From: Adiantum capillus-veneris
Lineage: Eukaryota > Streptophyta > Polypodiopsida > Polypodiales > Pteridaceae
Reading direction: 5' to 3'
Assembly: GCA_014529385.2 (NCBI GenBank)
Contig: CM043943.1
Coordinates: 159,668,247 to 159,732,246 of the forward strand
DNA: 64,000 nt
Positions 46,235 through 58,064 of this stretch are shown here, in pieces. The stretch's first letter is position 1. Every line of letters begins with the position of its first letter. The position numbers and the translations under genes are program-made. Under the pieces are notes generated by a model, which had not been told where the DNA came from, searched no databases, and was given only the letters and a program-made list of their open reading frames with translations.

Positions 46235-46420
46235 GCCCTTGCGAAACATGTCAGAACCAGTCTGCGCCGGTGCGGACTGGTTCTAGCATGCATCCTCTTG
46301 ATAATGGGCTACAACTGCGCCTACTCAGTACGTAAACGACTGATGGCATATCATGTATAGGTTCTCTCTCTCTCTCTCTCTCTCTCTCATGACCTCGTGG
46401 TCCTTGCAAGGGGTAGCTGC
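46235..46420. repeat. Duplicated segment 2 around a CT array
   Basis: Diverged direct copy of 45780-46010 with a short CT array (46362-46389). It lies immediately downstream of the split cysteine-rich gene, in the position of its 3' flank. Confidence 0.8.
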
Positions 46421-46691
46421 CTAGCACAAACAGCTGTAGGCCACTGCACAACAGAGTTTAGTTTTCAAGACTCGGTGAATACATGCAGAGGAAGTGCTGC
46501 GGGGTAGCTTGAGGCCGCAGCTAGAGATGGCAACCAGGATGGTAGGGAAATTGAGGAGGCCCAACACGCACGACAACAATGCTGATTTGATGACCTGACA
46601 ACAATCATCCCCAGCACCAGCCTTGACAGTCTAGCCTCCATCATGTAATTGGCACACTTCATTCTTAGCCCCATCAAGGTGGTCGAGCACG
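46421..46691 (-). pseudogene. Cysteine-rich secreted protein gene, 3' part, split by F
   Basis: On the minus strand this continues, in the same frame, the signal-peptide segment at 55608-55702. Removing element F and one copy of its TSD gives a 122-codon frame ending at TAG 46421-46423. One in-frame TAG lies at 46631-46633. The segment is rich in cysteine: DDCCQVIKSALLSC, ISSCGLKL, SSAC, and a final KLCCAVAYSCLC. Small size, signal peptide and ten cysteines suggest an apoplastic peptide of the lipid-transfer or similar type. The cysteine order does not fit the standard eight-cysteine motif, so the family is left open. Confidence 0.6.
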
Positions 46692-46696
46692 ATGCT
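46692..46696. repeat. TSD of chromovirus F, left copy
   Basis: ATGCT, repeated at 55608-55612. Confidence 0.95.
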
Positions 46697-48292
46697 TGTC
46701 ATAATAATCAATATCTAATTCTCCTAAATGATTTTCTCATATTAAACTGATCATTTAATGTGGGGAAGTGCCAAGGGAGAAAAAGCTAGAATATTGGTTA
46801 AGTTAGCAGACCGGCCACAGTAGGGATCCAAAGGAGGGAAAATAGGGATCCAAAGGGGGGGCCATCTGCAAAAGAGCCATGTGAAACAACGGGCTAAAAA
46901 GACCCTAAGGTTCAGCCCATTAAGACTTCCAAAATGCTAAGGTTCCAAAATTCAAAGGTTGTGTCCAAAGGTTAACCTTAGGGAAAATTGGATGCTTAGT
47001 GTGTACCCAAAAAGTCTTTCTGCATCCCTACATGGGAGGGGGCGAGCCCCAAAGCTAGGGGATGAGAGAGAAAACCACACACACACACACACAGGCTCCC
47101 TTTACACAAAGGGAATGAGGGACACATGTCAGCTTCTTAGGCCAGATGCCCACAAGGTGTGCCCAATTCCTATTGGAAGACCCTTGAAGTGGACCAATGA
47201 GAATTAAGCTAGAGTAAATCTAGTTTAATTAATTTAAAAACATTTAATAAAAGAAACCAATAAGAATTAAGTGTCCTAGAAGACTATTGGGCAGTCTCCC
47301 AAGGGGTCCAATGAGCATTCAGAAGCCCCATGGCTTGCCTGATTCCTATTGGCCAGGAGGCAAAGGGGTCCAATGAGAGTTTAGTTTAATTATTTAATTA
47401 TCTAAAGCTCTCACAAAAGGGGAAAGGGGGACACATGTCAGAAGGCTATCACTTATGCTGCTTAATTCCTATTGGCTTGACCTGGGGAGGTCCAATGAGG
47501 AAAAAGCCAGCCTAACTTAGCAGCTAGGGCTCGCCCAAGAGAGAGAGGGGGCTGATTTTTGCTTGGCATTCACTCACACACTCTCACACTTGACCATGTG
47601 TGAAGGGAAAACACTCTATCTCCTCCCAAGCTTTAATGGAGAGCTCATCACCTACTCCAAGCTTGTGAGATAGAAGCCTACATCAACACCCTCTTGGCAT
47701 GTGGATGCAAATCCAACCAAGAGCCAAGCTTCAATGCATGCTCATCTTCTCTACCAAGCTAATTACTAAGCTAAGCTATGCTAATATGAGTGATTATGTG
47801 AGGAGATGTACTTCTTTCTCGTAAGATACTTCTTTTTCCTCTCAATCTACTCTCATACCCTGCTAGCTCTCACCATCTTCGAAGGTGTGTGAGGTCTTGG
47901 GTCTGAGAACGGGGATAATTCAAGTTGTGTTTGATTAAGTGTTTTTTGCTTGGTGTATGAAGCTTCCATCTTCATTGCACTAGCTAGTCTTGAAGGAACA
48001 CAAAGAATTGTATTGTACAATGTCTCTCTTGATGGGAGAAACCATAATACAAAGCCTTTTGGAGGGGGGACCGGCTCCATGCAAATCCGGTCCTCAACTG
48101 TTGTCAATAGCTTAATTGCTCTCTCTCTTTTGAAAGTATTGTCGATGCTATCTAACTAGGTGTTATGCTTTTTGTTGCTCTCTCCACCCAAGCACTCTTG
48201 TAATTCTCATTAGGAATCTATTCTAATGAAATGCCCACTATGTTCATGCTAATTTCCGCTCCAAATAAGATTTTAGGCCATTAAATGTTACA
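46697..48292 (+). repeat. 5' LTR of chromovirus F
   Basis: TGTCATAATAAT to TTAAATGTTACA. Holds four modules with an inverted and a direct CCAAT box (47169-47200, 47284-47315, 47345-47377, 47468-47500) and a short (AC)n tract near 47080. Confidence 0.97.
47169..47500. promoter_or_regulatory. Four paired CCAAT modules in LTR of F
   Basis: Each module reads (C)CTATTGG, 20-25 bp, then GG(T/A)CCAATGAG, so an inverted and a direct CCAAT box face each other at similar spacing. AT-rich TTTAATTA tracts lie between modules. The same array is in the 3' LTR from 54486. CCAAT boxes are NF-Y sites in plants; a role in LTR transcription is inferred. Confidence 0.55.
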
Positions 48293-48293
48293 T

Positions 48294-48311
48294 TGGTATC
48301 AGAGCTCAAGG
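48294..48311 (+). other. Primer-binding site of chromovirus F
   Basis: TGGTATCAGAGCTCAAGG, one base after the LTR. Confidence 0.97.
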
Positions 48312-48709
48312 TTTCTCTTTTCTTGCTCAAGAAGGGAGGTCCTCAAGCTAGCTACAAATGGTTGGTATTATTAATTGCCTGTGAGTAAGTAGAATAGGGA
48401 TTTTTCAGCCTTGCAGTGCGCCTGCCTTTGTGCAGTTAACGGGGCATCACCGTCGAGAGCTATGGTCTTAATAGTGGAGTCCTACGGGGCTTGCCTACGG
48501 CTTAACCACTATTGAGCTATTAGAAGCTTGACAGGAGCCGGTGCTGTTTTGGTGTCGAAAGACCCTCTCTTCTATTCCTTGCAATTAATGGTATTCGAGC
48601 CGCGGGTACAGTAGCTTGAGTGCTTTTTCTAAAGGGGTAAAGAGGAGTAGCAACTAGGGCTTGAAGTGCCAAAGTACACCTAAAAAGTTTACACCTAAAA
48701 GTTGTTAGA
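48312..48709 (+). other. Leader of chromovirus F
   Basis: About 400 bp between the primer site and the gag ATG, with no coding feature. Confidence 0.7.
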
Positions 48710-51415
48710 ATGGCTGACAATATTAAAGAGAGTGAAATTAATGTTGATAACTTTGATTTTGCTCATGAGCAAGCTACTAATGATGCTTCAATGCTTGTTA
48801 ATTATCTTGTTTCTAGGCTTCAACAAGCCATGGGCAATCCATCTCTCCAAAGTGAAGTGCAACGGCAGCTCCGTGCTCACGGGATTCTCCAAGCTCATCA
48901 CCATGACGAGAGAACACCTAGGAAGCCTCCTTGTGAGACTACCAAAAGAGGTCTCTCTCCGATTCGGGAAGAAGAAGAGAATCCATATGAAGGGCTCAAG
49001 AACTTACTTCTTGATGATGCATCTCCTTCCCAAAGGAGAACTCAAGAGCCTCCACCGAAGGAACGAGAAAGAAGCGAGTCTCCCGCCACCTCGGCGGAGA
49101 TGGCTCCACGAAGACGGCGGGCTAAACGCTCTCCATCACCACCAAAGCGGAGAAGACCATCACACTCTTCTCCACGCCATAATTCAAAGAGGGATGATAA
49201 AAAGCAAGAGAAGAAAAAGGCGAGAAAGAGGACACCCTCTTCTCCATCTTCTTCATCCTCTTCCTCTTATGAAAGCTATGGTGAAGACGACAAAGATCAA
49301 GACAAGAAAAAGGCGAGAAAGAGGTCACCCTCTTCTCCACCTTCTTCAAATTCTTCATCTTCTGAAGAAAGTGATGGTGCAACTTTTGAACCATCAAAAA
49401 GAAGAGGCCATAGGAAATCCTATGCCGCATGGAAGAGGTCGTCCAAGCTGAAGAAATTCAAAGAGGGAGGGAAGAGCATCTCTTTCCTTACCTATGATGG
49501 CACCTTCGGTGCTACAGACAAAGTTTTGGCCTTTATCCAGCAATTCGATGCGGCGTTTGGAGATGAGGGCTTCACGGAGTCCTCTAAGCTACGCCATGTA
49601 GCTATGCACTTTCAAAAGTCCGCCAGACAATGGTGGTCTAGCCTACGAGCCAACGGTGAAGCTCCACGAACATGGAAGGCTTTAAGAGCTTCCATTATGA
49701 AGCAGTTTTTGGCCACCGATGCCAAAGACAAAGTACTCACCGAATGGCGAAGCTTAAAGCTCTCTCCCAATGAATCCATCCACAAATATGTAGACAAGTT
49801 TTGGGACCTACAACTCAAAGCCACTGTCTTCAAAAAGTTGGATTTTGGAGAGCAAAAGCAACAATTTTGTGCGGGCTTAACCGAAGAAATGGCGGAGTAT
49901 GTCAACTCCCAAAGGCCACGTACCATATCGGCGGTAATACACCATACTATGGTGGCCTCGCGAATCAATTTCCAAACGGGGGGTAAAAGAAATAATAAGC
50001 CCCCGGAAAACAAGGGTTCCAATGAGCCTAAGGGGAAGGACAATGTCCAAAAGTCTCCTAAGGGCAATTCCAACAAAGCTAAAGAGAAGGGAGTTTACAA
50101 AGGAAAGAATAAACTCTCTCCTGAAGAGCTTGAGCGTTATCGTAAAGATAACCGGTGTTTCAAGTGCGGCGAACAAGGGCATGCGTACCGCGCTTGTCCC
50201 CAAAAGAACAACCGCCAAGATCCTCCTAGAGCTTCTTTGGTTGAAATCCAAGAGGAGGAGATTCACCAAACTCACCACAAAGGATCTCCTCTATGCCATG
50301 CTTGGGGAAAGGTAAGAGAACATGATGCTTTTATTCTCTTTGACCCTGGTTCTACTCACAATTTCATATCTATGGAGTTAGCCACCAAGCTAGGCATACA
50401 ATCCTACGAGATGGGAGATATCCTACCCGCAGACAGTGCCTTCAAGGGGCAAGAAGCTTCAGTCACTCCCTTAATCGGGAAATTGAGGCTTCATGTCCAA
50501 GGCTATGTGGACAAAGAGGATTTCTTTATCTCTCCTCTCAAGCATGAGGATGTAATCCTAGGGGCACCATGGTTTGACCGTTTGGCTGCCCATGTTAAAT
50601 TTCCTGAAAGGAGAATCTCCTTTAAGTTCAGGGAAAAGGACATGTATATAGATGCTAGGGAGATGGGTAACACCATCCCCATTGTACATACACCAGCTTT
50701 CAACAAGTCAATAAAGAGCTCTATTTCCGTGTACATGATTTTTGTTAAAGATTCTCAAAATGAACCTAATGCTTTAGCAAAAGAAAATAAAAGCAACCAA
50801 AAGGAATTAGAGTTATCCAATTTTCTCAAGGGGTTTCAAGATGTCTTTATTGACGACATCCCTTGTGAGCTACCTCCTAAACGAGGTAATGACGACCATG
50901 CAATTGAACTTCTTCCAGGAAGTTCACCGCCTAACAAACCTCCTTATAGAGTTTCTCAAGCTCAACAAGAGGAGATTATGCGGCAAGTGCATGAGTTAAT
51001 TGAGAAGGGCATGGTTAGGCCTAGCTCATCTCCATTTTGCTCACCTGTGCTATTAGTGCAAAAGAAAGACGGCACATATCGTATGTGTGTCGACTATAGA
51101 GCACTAAATAGGATCACTATCAAGAATAGGTTTCCCGTTCCACGGGTAGAAGACCTATTTGATAAGCTACAAGGATCGACCTACTTCAGTAGGATTGACC
51201 TAAAAAGTGGCTATCATCAAATAAGGATAGTTGATCAAGACATTGTAAAGACCGCATTTCGTACTACATTTGGTCTTTACGAATACATTGTCATGCCTTT
51301 TGGCTTGACTAATGCACCAGCCACATTTAACCGCTTGATGGAGAAGCTGTTCAGCCTCATCGAACCTTCACTGGAGTGTTCTTTGATGATATTATCATCT
51401 ACTCTAATTCATTAG
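48710..51415 (+). CDS. Chromovirus F gag-protease-RT (N-terminal) frame
   Basis: 901 codons from ATG 48710, the first long frame after the leader. Residues 120-225 form a basic, serine-rich region with two repeats of the pattern DDKxQxKKKARKR-(S/T)PSSP. A retrotransposon gag domain follows at about 250-410 ([23 protein letters not shown]). A CCHC knuckle [14 protein letters not shown] lies near 483-496. A retropepsin-like site [12 protein letters not shown] lies near 543-554, where P replaces the common S/T/A after D. RT starts near 750 ([26 protein letters not shown]). The frame leaves the RT register near 51355, just before the catalytic motif, and ends at 51415 in unrelated residues. Confidence 0.92.
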   Translation: MADNIKESEINVDNFDFAHEQATNDASMLVNYLVSRLQQAMGNPSLQSEVQRQLRAHGILQAHHHDERTPRKPPCETTKRGLSPIREEEENPYEGLKNLLLDDASPSQRRTQEPPPKERERSESPATSAEMAPRRRRAKRSPSPPKRRRPSHSSPRHNSKRDDKKQEKKKARKRTPSSPSSSSSSSYESYGEDDKDQDKKKARKRSPSSPPSSNSSSSEESDGATFEPSKRRGHRKSYAAWKRSSKLKKFKEGGKSISFLTYDGTFGATDKVLAFIQQFDAAFGDEGFTESSKLRHVAMHFQKSARQWWSSLRANGEAPRTWKALRASIMKQFLATDAKDKVLTEWRSLKLSPNESIHKYVDKFWDLQLKATVFKKLDFGEQKQQFCAGLTEEMAEYVNSQRPRTISAVIHHTMVASRINFQTGGKRNNKPPENKGSNEPKGKDNVQKSPKGNSNKAKEKGVYKGKNKLSPEELERYRKDNRCFKCGEQGHAYRACPQKNNRQDPPRASLVEIQEEEIHQTHHKGSPLCHAWGKVREHDAFILFDPGSTHNFISMELATKLGIQSYEMGDILPADSAFKGQEASVTPLIGKLRLHVQGYVDKEDFFISPLKHEDVILGAPWFDRLAAHVKFPERRISFKFREKDMYIDAREMGNTIPIVHTPAFNKSIKSSISVYMIFVKDSQNEPNALAKENKSNQKELELSNFLKGFQDVFIDDIPCELPPKRGNDDHAIELLPGSSPPNKPPYRVSQAQQEEIMRQVHELIEKGMVRPSSSPFCSPVLLVQKKDGTYRMCVDYRALNRITIKNRFPVPRVEDLFDKLQGSTYFSRIDLKSGYHQIRIVDQDIVKTAFRTTFGLYEYIVMPFGLTNAPATFNRLMEKLFSLIEPSLECSLMILSSTLIH

Positions 51416-53658
51416 AGGAACACAAGCAACACCTCCAGGTAATATTTCAAGTTTTAAGAGAGAATAAACTTTATGTTAATCGAAAGAAAAGTGAATTTTT
51501 CTTGCAAGAGATTCAATATTTAGGTCACATTATCTCTCAAGATGGAATCCAAATGGATCCATCCAAGTTAGAGGTAATAAAAGGATGGCCTAAACCAAGG
51601 AATCTTCATGAACTAAGAAGCTTTATAGGTATGTGTGCATACTATAGACGCTTCATAGAAAAGTTCTCACAAATTGCGGGACCATTACATGACCTAACAA
51701 AGAAAAATGTTAGGTATACGTGGTCTGCTAAGGAGAACAATGCTTTCGAAAAGCTTAAAGAAAAGCTTATCTCTCAACCTGTGCTTACACTACCGGATCT
51801 CTCAAAACCATTTGAGGTCCAATGTGATGCTTGTGGTGATTGCCTTGGGGCTGTTTTGCTCCAAGAAGGGCACGCCATAGGCTATGAGAGTCGAAGGCTC
51901 GACCCTGTTGAGCAAGCTCTAGGCATATACGAAAAAGAACTCCTTGCAGTTCTACATGCCTTAGACTCATGGAAGCACTATTTATTGGGGACTCCTTTCA
52001 TTCTGCGAACGGATCACCAAAGTCTTAAGTACTTCATGACGCAGACCAAGCTCTCCGACAAACAAATGAGGTGGGCAAATTTCCTTTCGCAATTTCATTT
52101 TCATATTGCTCACATTGCTGGCAAGCATAATCAAGTAGCCGATGCACTCTCAAGACGACCGAGAGTGAATGCGGTTTCCATAGCAACTCACAATGATCTA
52201 TCTTTAATGATAGATGAGTATGCTATTGATCCCGATTTTAGAGATGTGATTTCAGCCCTTGCCTTAGGGAAGAAAGAAGAACCATTTACTTTACAAGATG
52301 GTTATCTTCTCTATGGCAATAGACTATGCGTTACTAACTCACTACGTGAGAAAGTAATGTATGAATCTCATGCTCCCCCATATGCGGGGCATAGAGGGAT
52401 TCAGTCTACTCTAAAGGGAATTGAAACATATTTCTATTGGCCTACCATGAAAGTGAACATACATGAGTATGTTTCCAAATGTGTGGTATGTCAAAAGACA
52501 AAATTTGATAGAGGGAAGCAACTTGGATTGCTTCAACCCTTGCCAATCCCTAATTCACCATGGGAGAGCATATCCATGGATTTTATCTTTGGATTGCCTA
52601 AGTCTATCCATGGGAATACGGGAATATGGACGATAGTAGACAGGTTCAGTAAACAAGCTCATTTTATACCTGTCAAAAAGACTATCAAAGCCCATCAAAT
52701 GGCAACCCTCTTCATTTCACAAATTTTCAAGTACCATGGCTTGCCAATGTCCATAGTGTCGGATAGAGATCCTAGAATGACCAGTAATTTCTGGAAGGGT
52801 CTCTTTGAGAATTTAGGAACAAGGCTAAACTTCTCTTCGGCCTATCATCCACAAACTGATGGCCAAAGTGAAATAGCTAACCTAACTATTCTCGATCTAC
52901 TAAAAGCCTATGTAACGGAAGTAGATCAAAGATCCCAATGGGAGAAGTACTTACCCTTAGTAGAGTATGCTTACAATAACACTGTACATACTTCTACAGG
53001 AAAAGCACCTTTCGAGGTAATTGAGGGAAGATCAAAAAGTCCCTTGCTACTTAAGGTACATGGGAAGATCTTCGCTGCAGATGAGTATAGCCGAGACCTA
53101 CAAGAATCTTTCCAAAAGATTAAGGATGCTATCTCTATCTCACAGCAAAGGCAAAAGGCTGCTGCTGACAAGCACAGAAGAGCCCAAGCCTTTAAAGAAA
53201 ACGATTGGGTCTTGTTAAAGTTTCCCAAGGCTCGATTAAGGCACACGACGGGCAAGAATCCTACGGGCCACCAAAAGTACTATGCTAAACTAGCAAAAAG
53301 GTACTATGGTCCCTTCCAGATTCTTAGGCCAATCAATGAGATGGCCTATCAACTTAAGTTGCCCAATCATTGGCTCATACACAATGCTTTTCATGTGAGC
53401 CTCTTAAAGCCTTACAAAGGAGAGCCACCTCAAGAACCAACTATTGAAGACCCACCGGAGATCGAGGACCACGAGGAGGTGCTGCAGCCCGAGTCCATTC
53501 TCCGACATGAAGACAAGGTATTAAGAGGCGGTAAGACTATCAGACGATATCTTATTAAGTTTAAGAATTATCCTTTTGAAGATGCTAGATGGATGCAAGG
53601 CATACAATTAAAGGATAACCTAAACCTTGTCAATGCTTACAATGCTTCCCAAGAGTAA
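51376..53658 (+). CDS. Chromovirus F RT (catalytic)-RNase H-integrase-chromodomain frame
   Basis: 760 codons. It begins within RT at the catalytic FFDD (residues 2-5) and continues the RT thumb ([31 protein letters not shown]). RNase H lies at about 140-260 ([35 protein letters not shown]). The integrase zinc-binding region is at about 327-374 (H-x-GHRG to KCVVCQKTK). The integrase core is at about 397-500, with D in SMDFIFGL, D in [13 protein letters not shown] and E in DGQSE. A chromodomain lies near 705-755 ([16 protein letters not shown]). It overlaps the upstream frame by 40 bp in a different register; the first ATG is probably not a genuine start, because the true RT begins upstream. 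Confidence 0.93.
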   Translation: MFFDDIIIYSNSLEEHKQHLQVIFQVLRENKLYVNRKKSEFFLQEIQYLGHIISQDGIQMDPSKLEVIKGWPKPRNLHELRSFIGMCAYYRRFIEKFSQIAGPLHDLTKKNVRYTWSAKENNAFEKLKEKLISQPVLTLPDLSKPFEVQCDACGDCLGAVLLQEGHAIGYESRRLDPVEQALGIYEKELLAVLHALDSWKHYLLGTPFILRTDHQSLKYFMTQTKLSDKQMRWANFLSQFHFHIAHIAGKHNQVADALSRRPRVNAVSIATHNDLSLMIDEYAIDPDFRDVISALALGKKEEPFTLQDGYLLYGNRLCVTNSLREKVMYESHAPPYAGHRGIQSTLKGIETYFYWPTMKVNIHEYVSKCVVCQKTKFDRGKQLGLLQPLPIPNSPWESISMDFIFGLPKSIHGNTGIWTIVDRFSKQAHFIPVKKTIKAHQMATLFISQIFKYHGLPMSIVSDRDPRMTSNFWKGLFENLGTRLNFSSAYHPQTDGQSEIANLTILDLLKAYVTEVDQRSQWEKYLPLVEYAYNNTVHTSTGKAPFEVIEGRSKSPLLLKVHGKIFAADEYSRDLQESFQKIKDAISISQQRQKAAADKHRRAQAFKENDWVLLKFPKARLRHTTGKNPTGHQKYYAKLAKRYYGPFQILRPINEMAYQLKLPNHWLIHNAFHVSLLKPYKGEPPQEPTIEDPPEIEDHEEVLQPESILRHEDKVLRGGKTIRRYLIKFKNYPFEDARWMQGIQLKDNLNLVNAYNASQE

Positions 53659-54000
53659 GCAAATGTACAAAATGTTAAAAATGAACAAAAATTTTTGTCT
53701 TATAAGACTCTTTTTCTTGATTTGTGCACAAAAATGAAGTAGTATGCATGCTTAGATCAAGTTTGCGGAGACGACGTCTCCCAAACACCAAGTAGAGCTT
53801 GTCACTCTACTATGGAAGACTGATAGGACTAATGTGCAGACATGCTTGCGGCAGCCTCAGGCTCTCAAGCGCCAAATGGACTAGTCATCCATTATGGAAT
53901 GATGTCGTAGGGTAACATAGGGATCCTCTACCCGCTAAGAAAAGGACTCATGTATATGCTTTATCTTCTCTACACCATAGTCGAGGACGACTATGATTTC
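53659..54000 (+). other. 3' untranslated part of chromovirus F
   Basis: About 340 bp between the stop codon and the polypurine tract. No gene seen. Confidence 0.6.
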
Positions 54001-54013
54001 AAGAGAGAGGTAA
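54001..54013 (+). other. Polypurine tract of chromovirus F
   Basis: AAGAGAGAGGTAA immediately before the 3' LTR. Confidence 0.9.
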
Positions 54014-55607
54014 TGTCATAATAATCAATATCTAATTCTCCTAAATGATTTTCTCATATTAAACTGATCATTTAATGTGGGGAAGTGCCAAGGGAGAAAA
54101 AGCTAGAATATTGGTTAAGTTAGCAGACCGGCCACAGTAGGGATCCAAAGGAGGGAAAATAGGGATCCAAAGGGGGGGCCATCTGCAAAAGAGCCATGTG
54201 AAACAACGGGCTAAAAAGACCCTAAGGTTCAGCCCATTAAGACTTCCAAAATGCTAAGGTTCCAAAATTCAAAGGTTGTGTCCAAAGGTTAACCTTAGGG
54301 AAAATTGGATGCTTAGTGTGTACCCAAAAAGTCTTTCTGCATCCCTACATGGGAGGGGGCGAGCCCCAAAGCTAGGGGATGAGAGAGAAAACCACACACA
54401 CACACACACAGGCTCCCTTTACACAAAGGGAATGAGGGACACATGTCAGCTCCCTAGGCCAGATGCCCACAAGGTGTGCCCAATTCCTATTGGAAGACCC
54501 TTGAAGTGGACCAATGAGAATTAAGCTAGAGTAAATCTAGTTTAATTAATTTAAAAACATTTAATAAAAGAAACCAATAAGAATTAAGTGTCCTAGAAGA
54601 CTATTGGGCAGTCTCCCAAGGGGTCCAATGAGCATTCAGAAGCCCCATGGCTTGCCTGATTCCTATTGGCCAGGAGGCAAAGGGGTCCAATGAGAGTTTA
54701 GTTTAATTATTTAATTATCTAAAGCTCTCACAAAAGGGGAAAGGGGGACACATGTCAGAAGGCTATCACTTATGCTGCTTAATTCCTATTGGCTTGACCT
54801 GGGGAGGTCCAATGAGGAAAAAGCCAGCCTAACTTAGCAGCTAGGGCTCGCCCAAGAGAGAGAGGGGGCTGATTTTTGCTTGGCATTCACTCACACACTC
54901 TCACACTTGACCATGTGTGAAGGGAAAACACTCTATCTCCTCCCAAGCTTTAATGGAGAGCTCATCACCTACTCCAAGCTTGTGAGATAGAAGCCTACAT
55001 CAACACCCTCTTGGCATGTGGATGCAAATCCAACCAAGAGCCAAGCTTCAATGCATGCTCATCTTCTCTACCAAGCTAATTACTAAGCTAAGCTATGCTA
55101 ATATGAGTGATTATGTGAGGAGATGTACTTCTTTCTCGTAAGATACTTCTTTTTCCTCTCAATCTACTCTCATACCCTGCTAGCTCTCACCATCTTCGAA
55201 GGTGTGTGAGGTCTTGGGTCTGAGAACGGGGATAATTCAAGTTGTGTTTGATTAAGTGTTTTGCTTGGTGTATGAAGCTTCCATCTTCATTGCACTAGCT
55301 AGTCTTGAAGGAACACAAAGAATTGTATTGTACAATGTCTCTCTTGATGGGAGAAACCATAATACAAAGCCTTTTGGAGGGGGGACCGGCTCCATGCAAA
55401 TCCGGTCCTCAACTGTTGTCAATAGCTTAATTGCTCTCTCTCTTTTGAAAGTATTGTCGATGCTATCTAACTAGGTGTTATGCTTTTTGTTGCTCTCTCC
55501 ACCCAAGCACTCTTGTAATTCTCATTAGGAATCTATTCTAATGAAATGCCCACTATGTTCATGCTAATTTCCGCTCCAAATAAGATTTTAGGCCATTAAA
55601 TGTTACA
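54014..55607 (+). repeat. 3' LTR of chromovirus F
   Basis: Near-identical to 46697-48292. Seen differences: CTTCTTAGG against CTCCCTAGG (two bases) and TTTTTTGC against TTTTGC (two bases shorter here). Confidence 0.97.
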
Positions 55608-55702
55608 ATGCTGCCCCCTTGAACCACCTCCATTCCCTGCAGGGCCACGGAGCATGCCATGAGCACAAGGATGGAAGCTATCCCCACTTTCAAGCTCGCC
55701 AT
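55608..55702 (-). pseudogene. Cysteine-rich secreted protein gene, signal-peptide part
   Basis: ATG at 55702-55700 on the minus strand opens a frame starting MASLKVGIASILVLMACS, a basic start followed by a hydrophobic stretch, then VALQGMEVVQGG: a good secretory signal peptide with likely cleavage near residue 29. The frame runs into the TSD of chromovirus F and continues, in register, at 46691. The 95 bp here plus 271 bp on the other side of F total 366 bp, exactly 122 codons. The upstream DNA is AT-rich but no clear TATA box was chosen. Confidence 0.62.
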
Positions 55703-55805
55703 GTCTGCTTTGCTTCACCACCACATTTTCCTGACCTGCAGCCAGATTGTACTTAGATTTCGATTTGATGATCCTCTCTCTCATAAAAAATAAAATTAAA
55801 AAAAC

Positions 55806-55847
55806 CCTCTTGAAACAATCCGCACCGACACACATTGTTTCAAGAGG
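55806..55847. repeat. Perfect hairpin (14-bp arms)
   Basis: CCTCTTGAAACAAT, a 14-nt spacer containing CCGCACCGAC, then ATTGTTTCAAGAGG. Flanked by A-rich sequence on the left and T-rich on the right, extending the inverted symmetry. Related in sequence to the foldback at 56543-56596. Confidence 0.85.
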
Positions 55848-55963
55848 TTTTTTCATTTTTTTGGATGCCTCTACCTACCATGCCGACGGTCATCACGTCT
55901 CTCCCTCGCTCGCGTACATATCCCATAGCAAGTATCTTGAGCTTCCTTGAGCCAAGAAGTCTA

Positions 55964-56720
<757 letters not shown>

Positions 56721-58052
56721 TTCCGATATTTCAAAGAACGTGGTAGAGCTCAAAGCTCTGCTCAACCAAGCTACACGACGTCGTCGGGACCTCATGTGGA
56801 GAGTCTTATATCCTTTGAGATATAGACATTAGAAATGGTAGCAGCCTTGTTTGCACAATATCAAGGGAAGTTACTTCATACCTCAAAAAGTCAAAGATCA
56901 TCAACTCATTATAAAGCTTGTCTAGTTTTAGTTGGAATCAGGATGTTAACAAGTGATAAAATCACAAGGTCTGCCAGGCATGATAAAAATTTCTTTTTGA
57001 CATCCAATTTTTCAAGCCCCCTTTCATATGCTTTGTGTAATGCAATCAACTTATAGAATTGGCCATATATAACGTTAACTTAAAGATATAAATACAAAAA
57101 ATGACAAGCAATTTTGAGATTGTTTTGATAGGCAAAATAGCCCTTGACAAAAAAAGTAGGCGTCAATTTTAGGCCTTGATCTGAGGGTAGATCCCACTTT
57201 AAAATCACTACATCTCTAAGCTTTTAAAAAAAAAAACATAAGCGTGCACATAGAATTGAATTAAAAAATCACCCTTAAGCTCTACACCCTAAGCTTTAAA
57301 TCCCTATGCTATACACCCCACTTTAAAAACTCTACATTTTTAAGCTCTAGAACCCTTTTTACAAATTTAAAATTGTAGATCCGTAAGTTGTAAATCCCAC
57401 TTTAAAAGCTTTAAAGTTCTAAGTCCTAAAACTCTAACGTCTCGGGGTGACCCTTCCCCTACTTGTGGATCCATGTAACATTTTCACTTTCTTTAATTCA
57501 AAGTTTTACCTTCTAATATAAAAAAACTCTAGGTCCTCATTGGATCATCGAAAACGTAAGCTTACTTTAAAAGTTCTACATCTTTAAGTTCTAACTTAGC
57601 TTTAAAATCTTTAAAAATAAAAATAAAAAATCTTTAAAGGTTAAAGCCCCAAATGATAAATTCCTTCCATAAAGTTTTAACTAACAAAAATGACAACTTT
57701 AGTCTATTACCTCAAGTTTCAAGGGGTGAACCAAATTCTCAAAATGAAAAGGTGTGTAACACAAATTTCAAAATGAAAAGGTGACTCTTGGGATTTGTGG
57801 AGCCTCTAAGGCTTTATCATTTAACATGTAAGGCTGTCAACATTTCATGCTTCCAAAGGCATTGGGCAACCCAAAATCTTTTCCTTGATATATGAAAGTT
57901 CATTTCATATTTCAAAACTCAAGACATGCCCATCATTAGATTTACACAATTCATTTCAATGAGTACCCACTATCTTATTTCAACCAATCAACATTTTTGA
58001 GATGTCAAAAAATGCTTAAAAATACAACTCAACCTTTTTCCTATTTTAGTCA
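56721..58052. other. Unassigned AT-rich interval with degenerate short repeats
   Basis: Between about 57180 and 57660 the words CACTTTAAAA, CTCTACATnTTTAAGCTCT and AAGTTCTAA recur many times in degenerate form, suggesting an old tandem array. No gene or RNA supported. Confidence 0.5.
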
Positions 58053-58064
58053 GCAAAAAGAGAA

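Larger units (their letters stand above)
46697..55607 (+). mobile_element. Chromovirus F (Ty3/Gypsy), young
   Basis: An 8.9-kb element with 1596- and 1594-bp LTRs, a perfect 5-bp TSD (ATGCT), an initiator-Met primer site, a polypurine tract and two long frames covering gag, protease, RT, RNase H, integrase and a C-terminal chromodomain. By eye the LTRs differ at two positions and by one 2-bp length change, so insertion is recent. A single-base frame break in RT divides pol. It has landed within a cysteine-rich secreted protein gene. The chromodomain would guide integration to marked chromatin, which makes a genic target notable. Confidence 0.97.

Noticed and set aside
46421-46691. Assignment of the split cysteine-rich gene to the lipid-transfer protein family
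   Set aside because: Signal peptide, size and cysteine content are suggestive, but the CC and CxC pairs do not fall in the order of the eight-cysteine motif. Left as an unnamed cysteine-rich secreted protein.
46959-47207. 82-codon frame present in both LTRs of F (also 54276-54524)
   Set aside because: LTR noncoding sequence with a translated (AC)n tract. Identity between copies is due to LTR identity.
48702-49451. 249-codon frame in gag of F
   Set aside because: It is an out-of-register shadow of the basic, serine-rich gag region; the 901-codon frame contains the gag and RT motifs.
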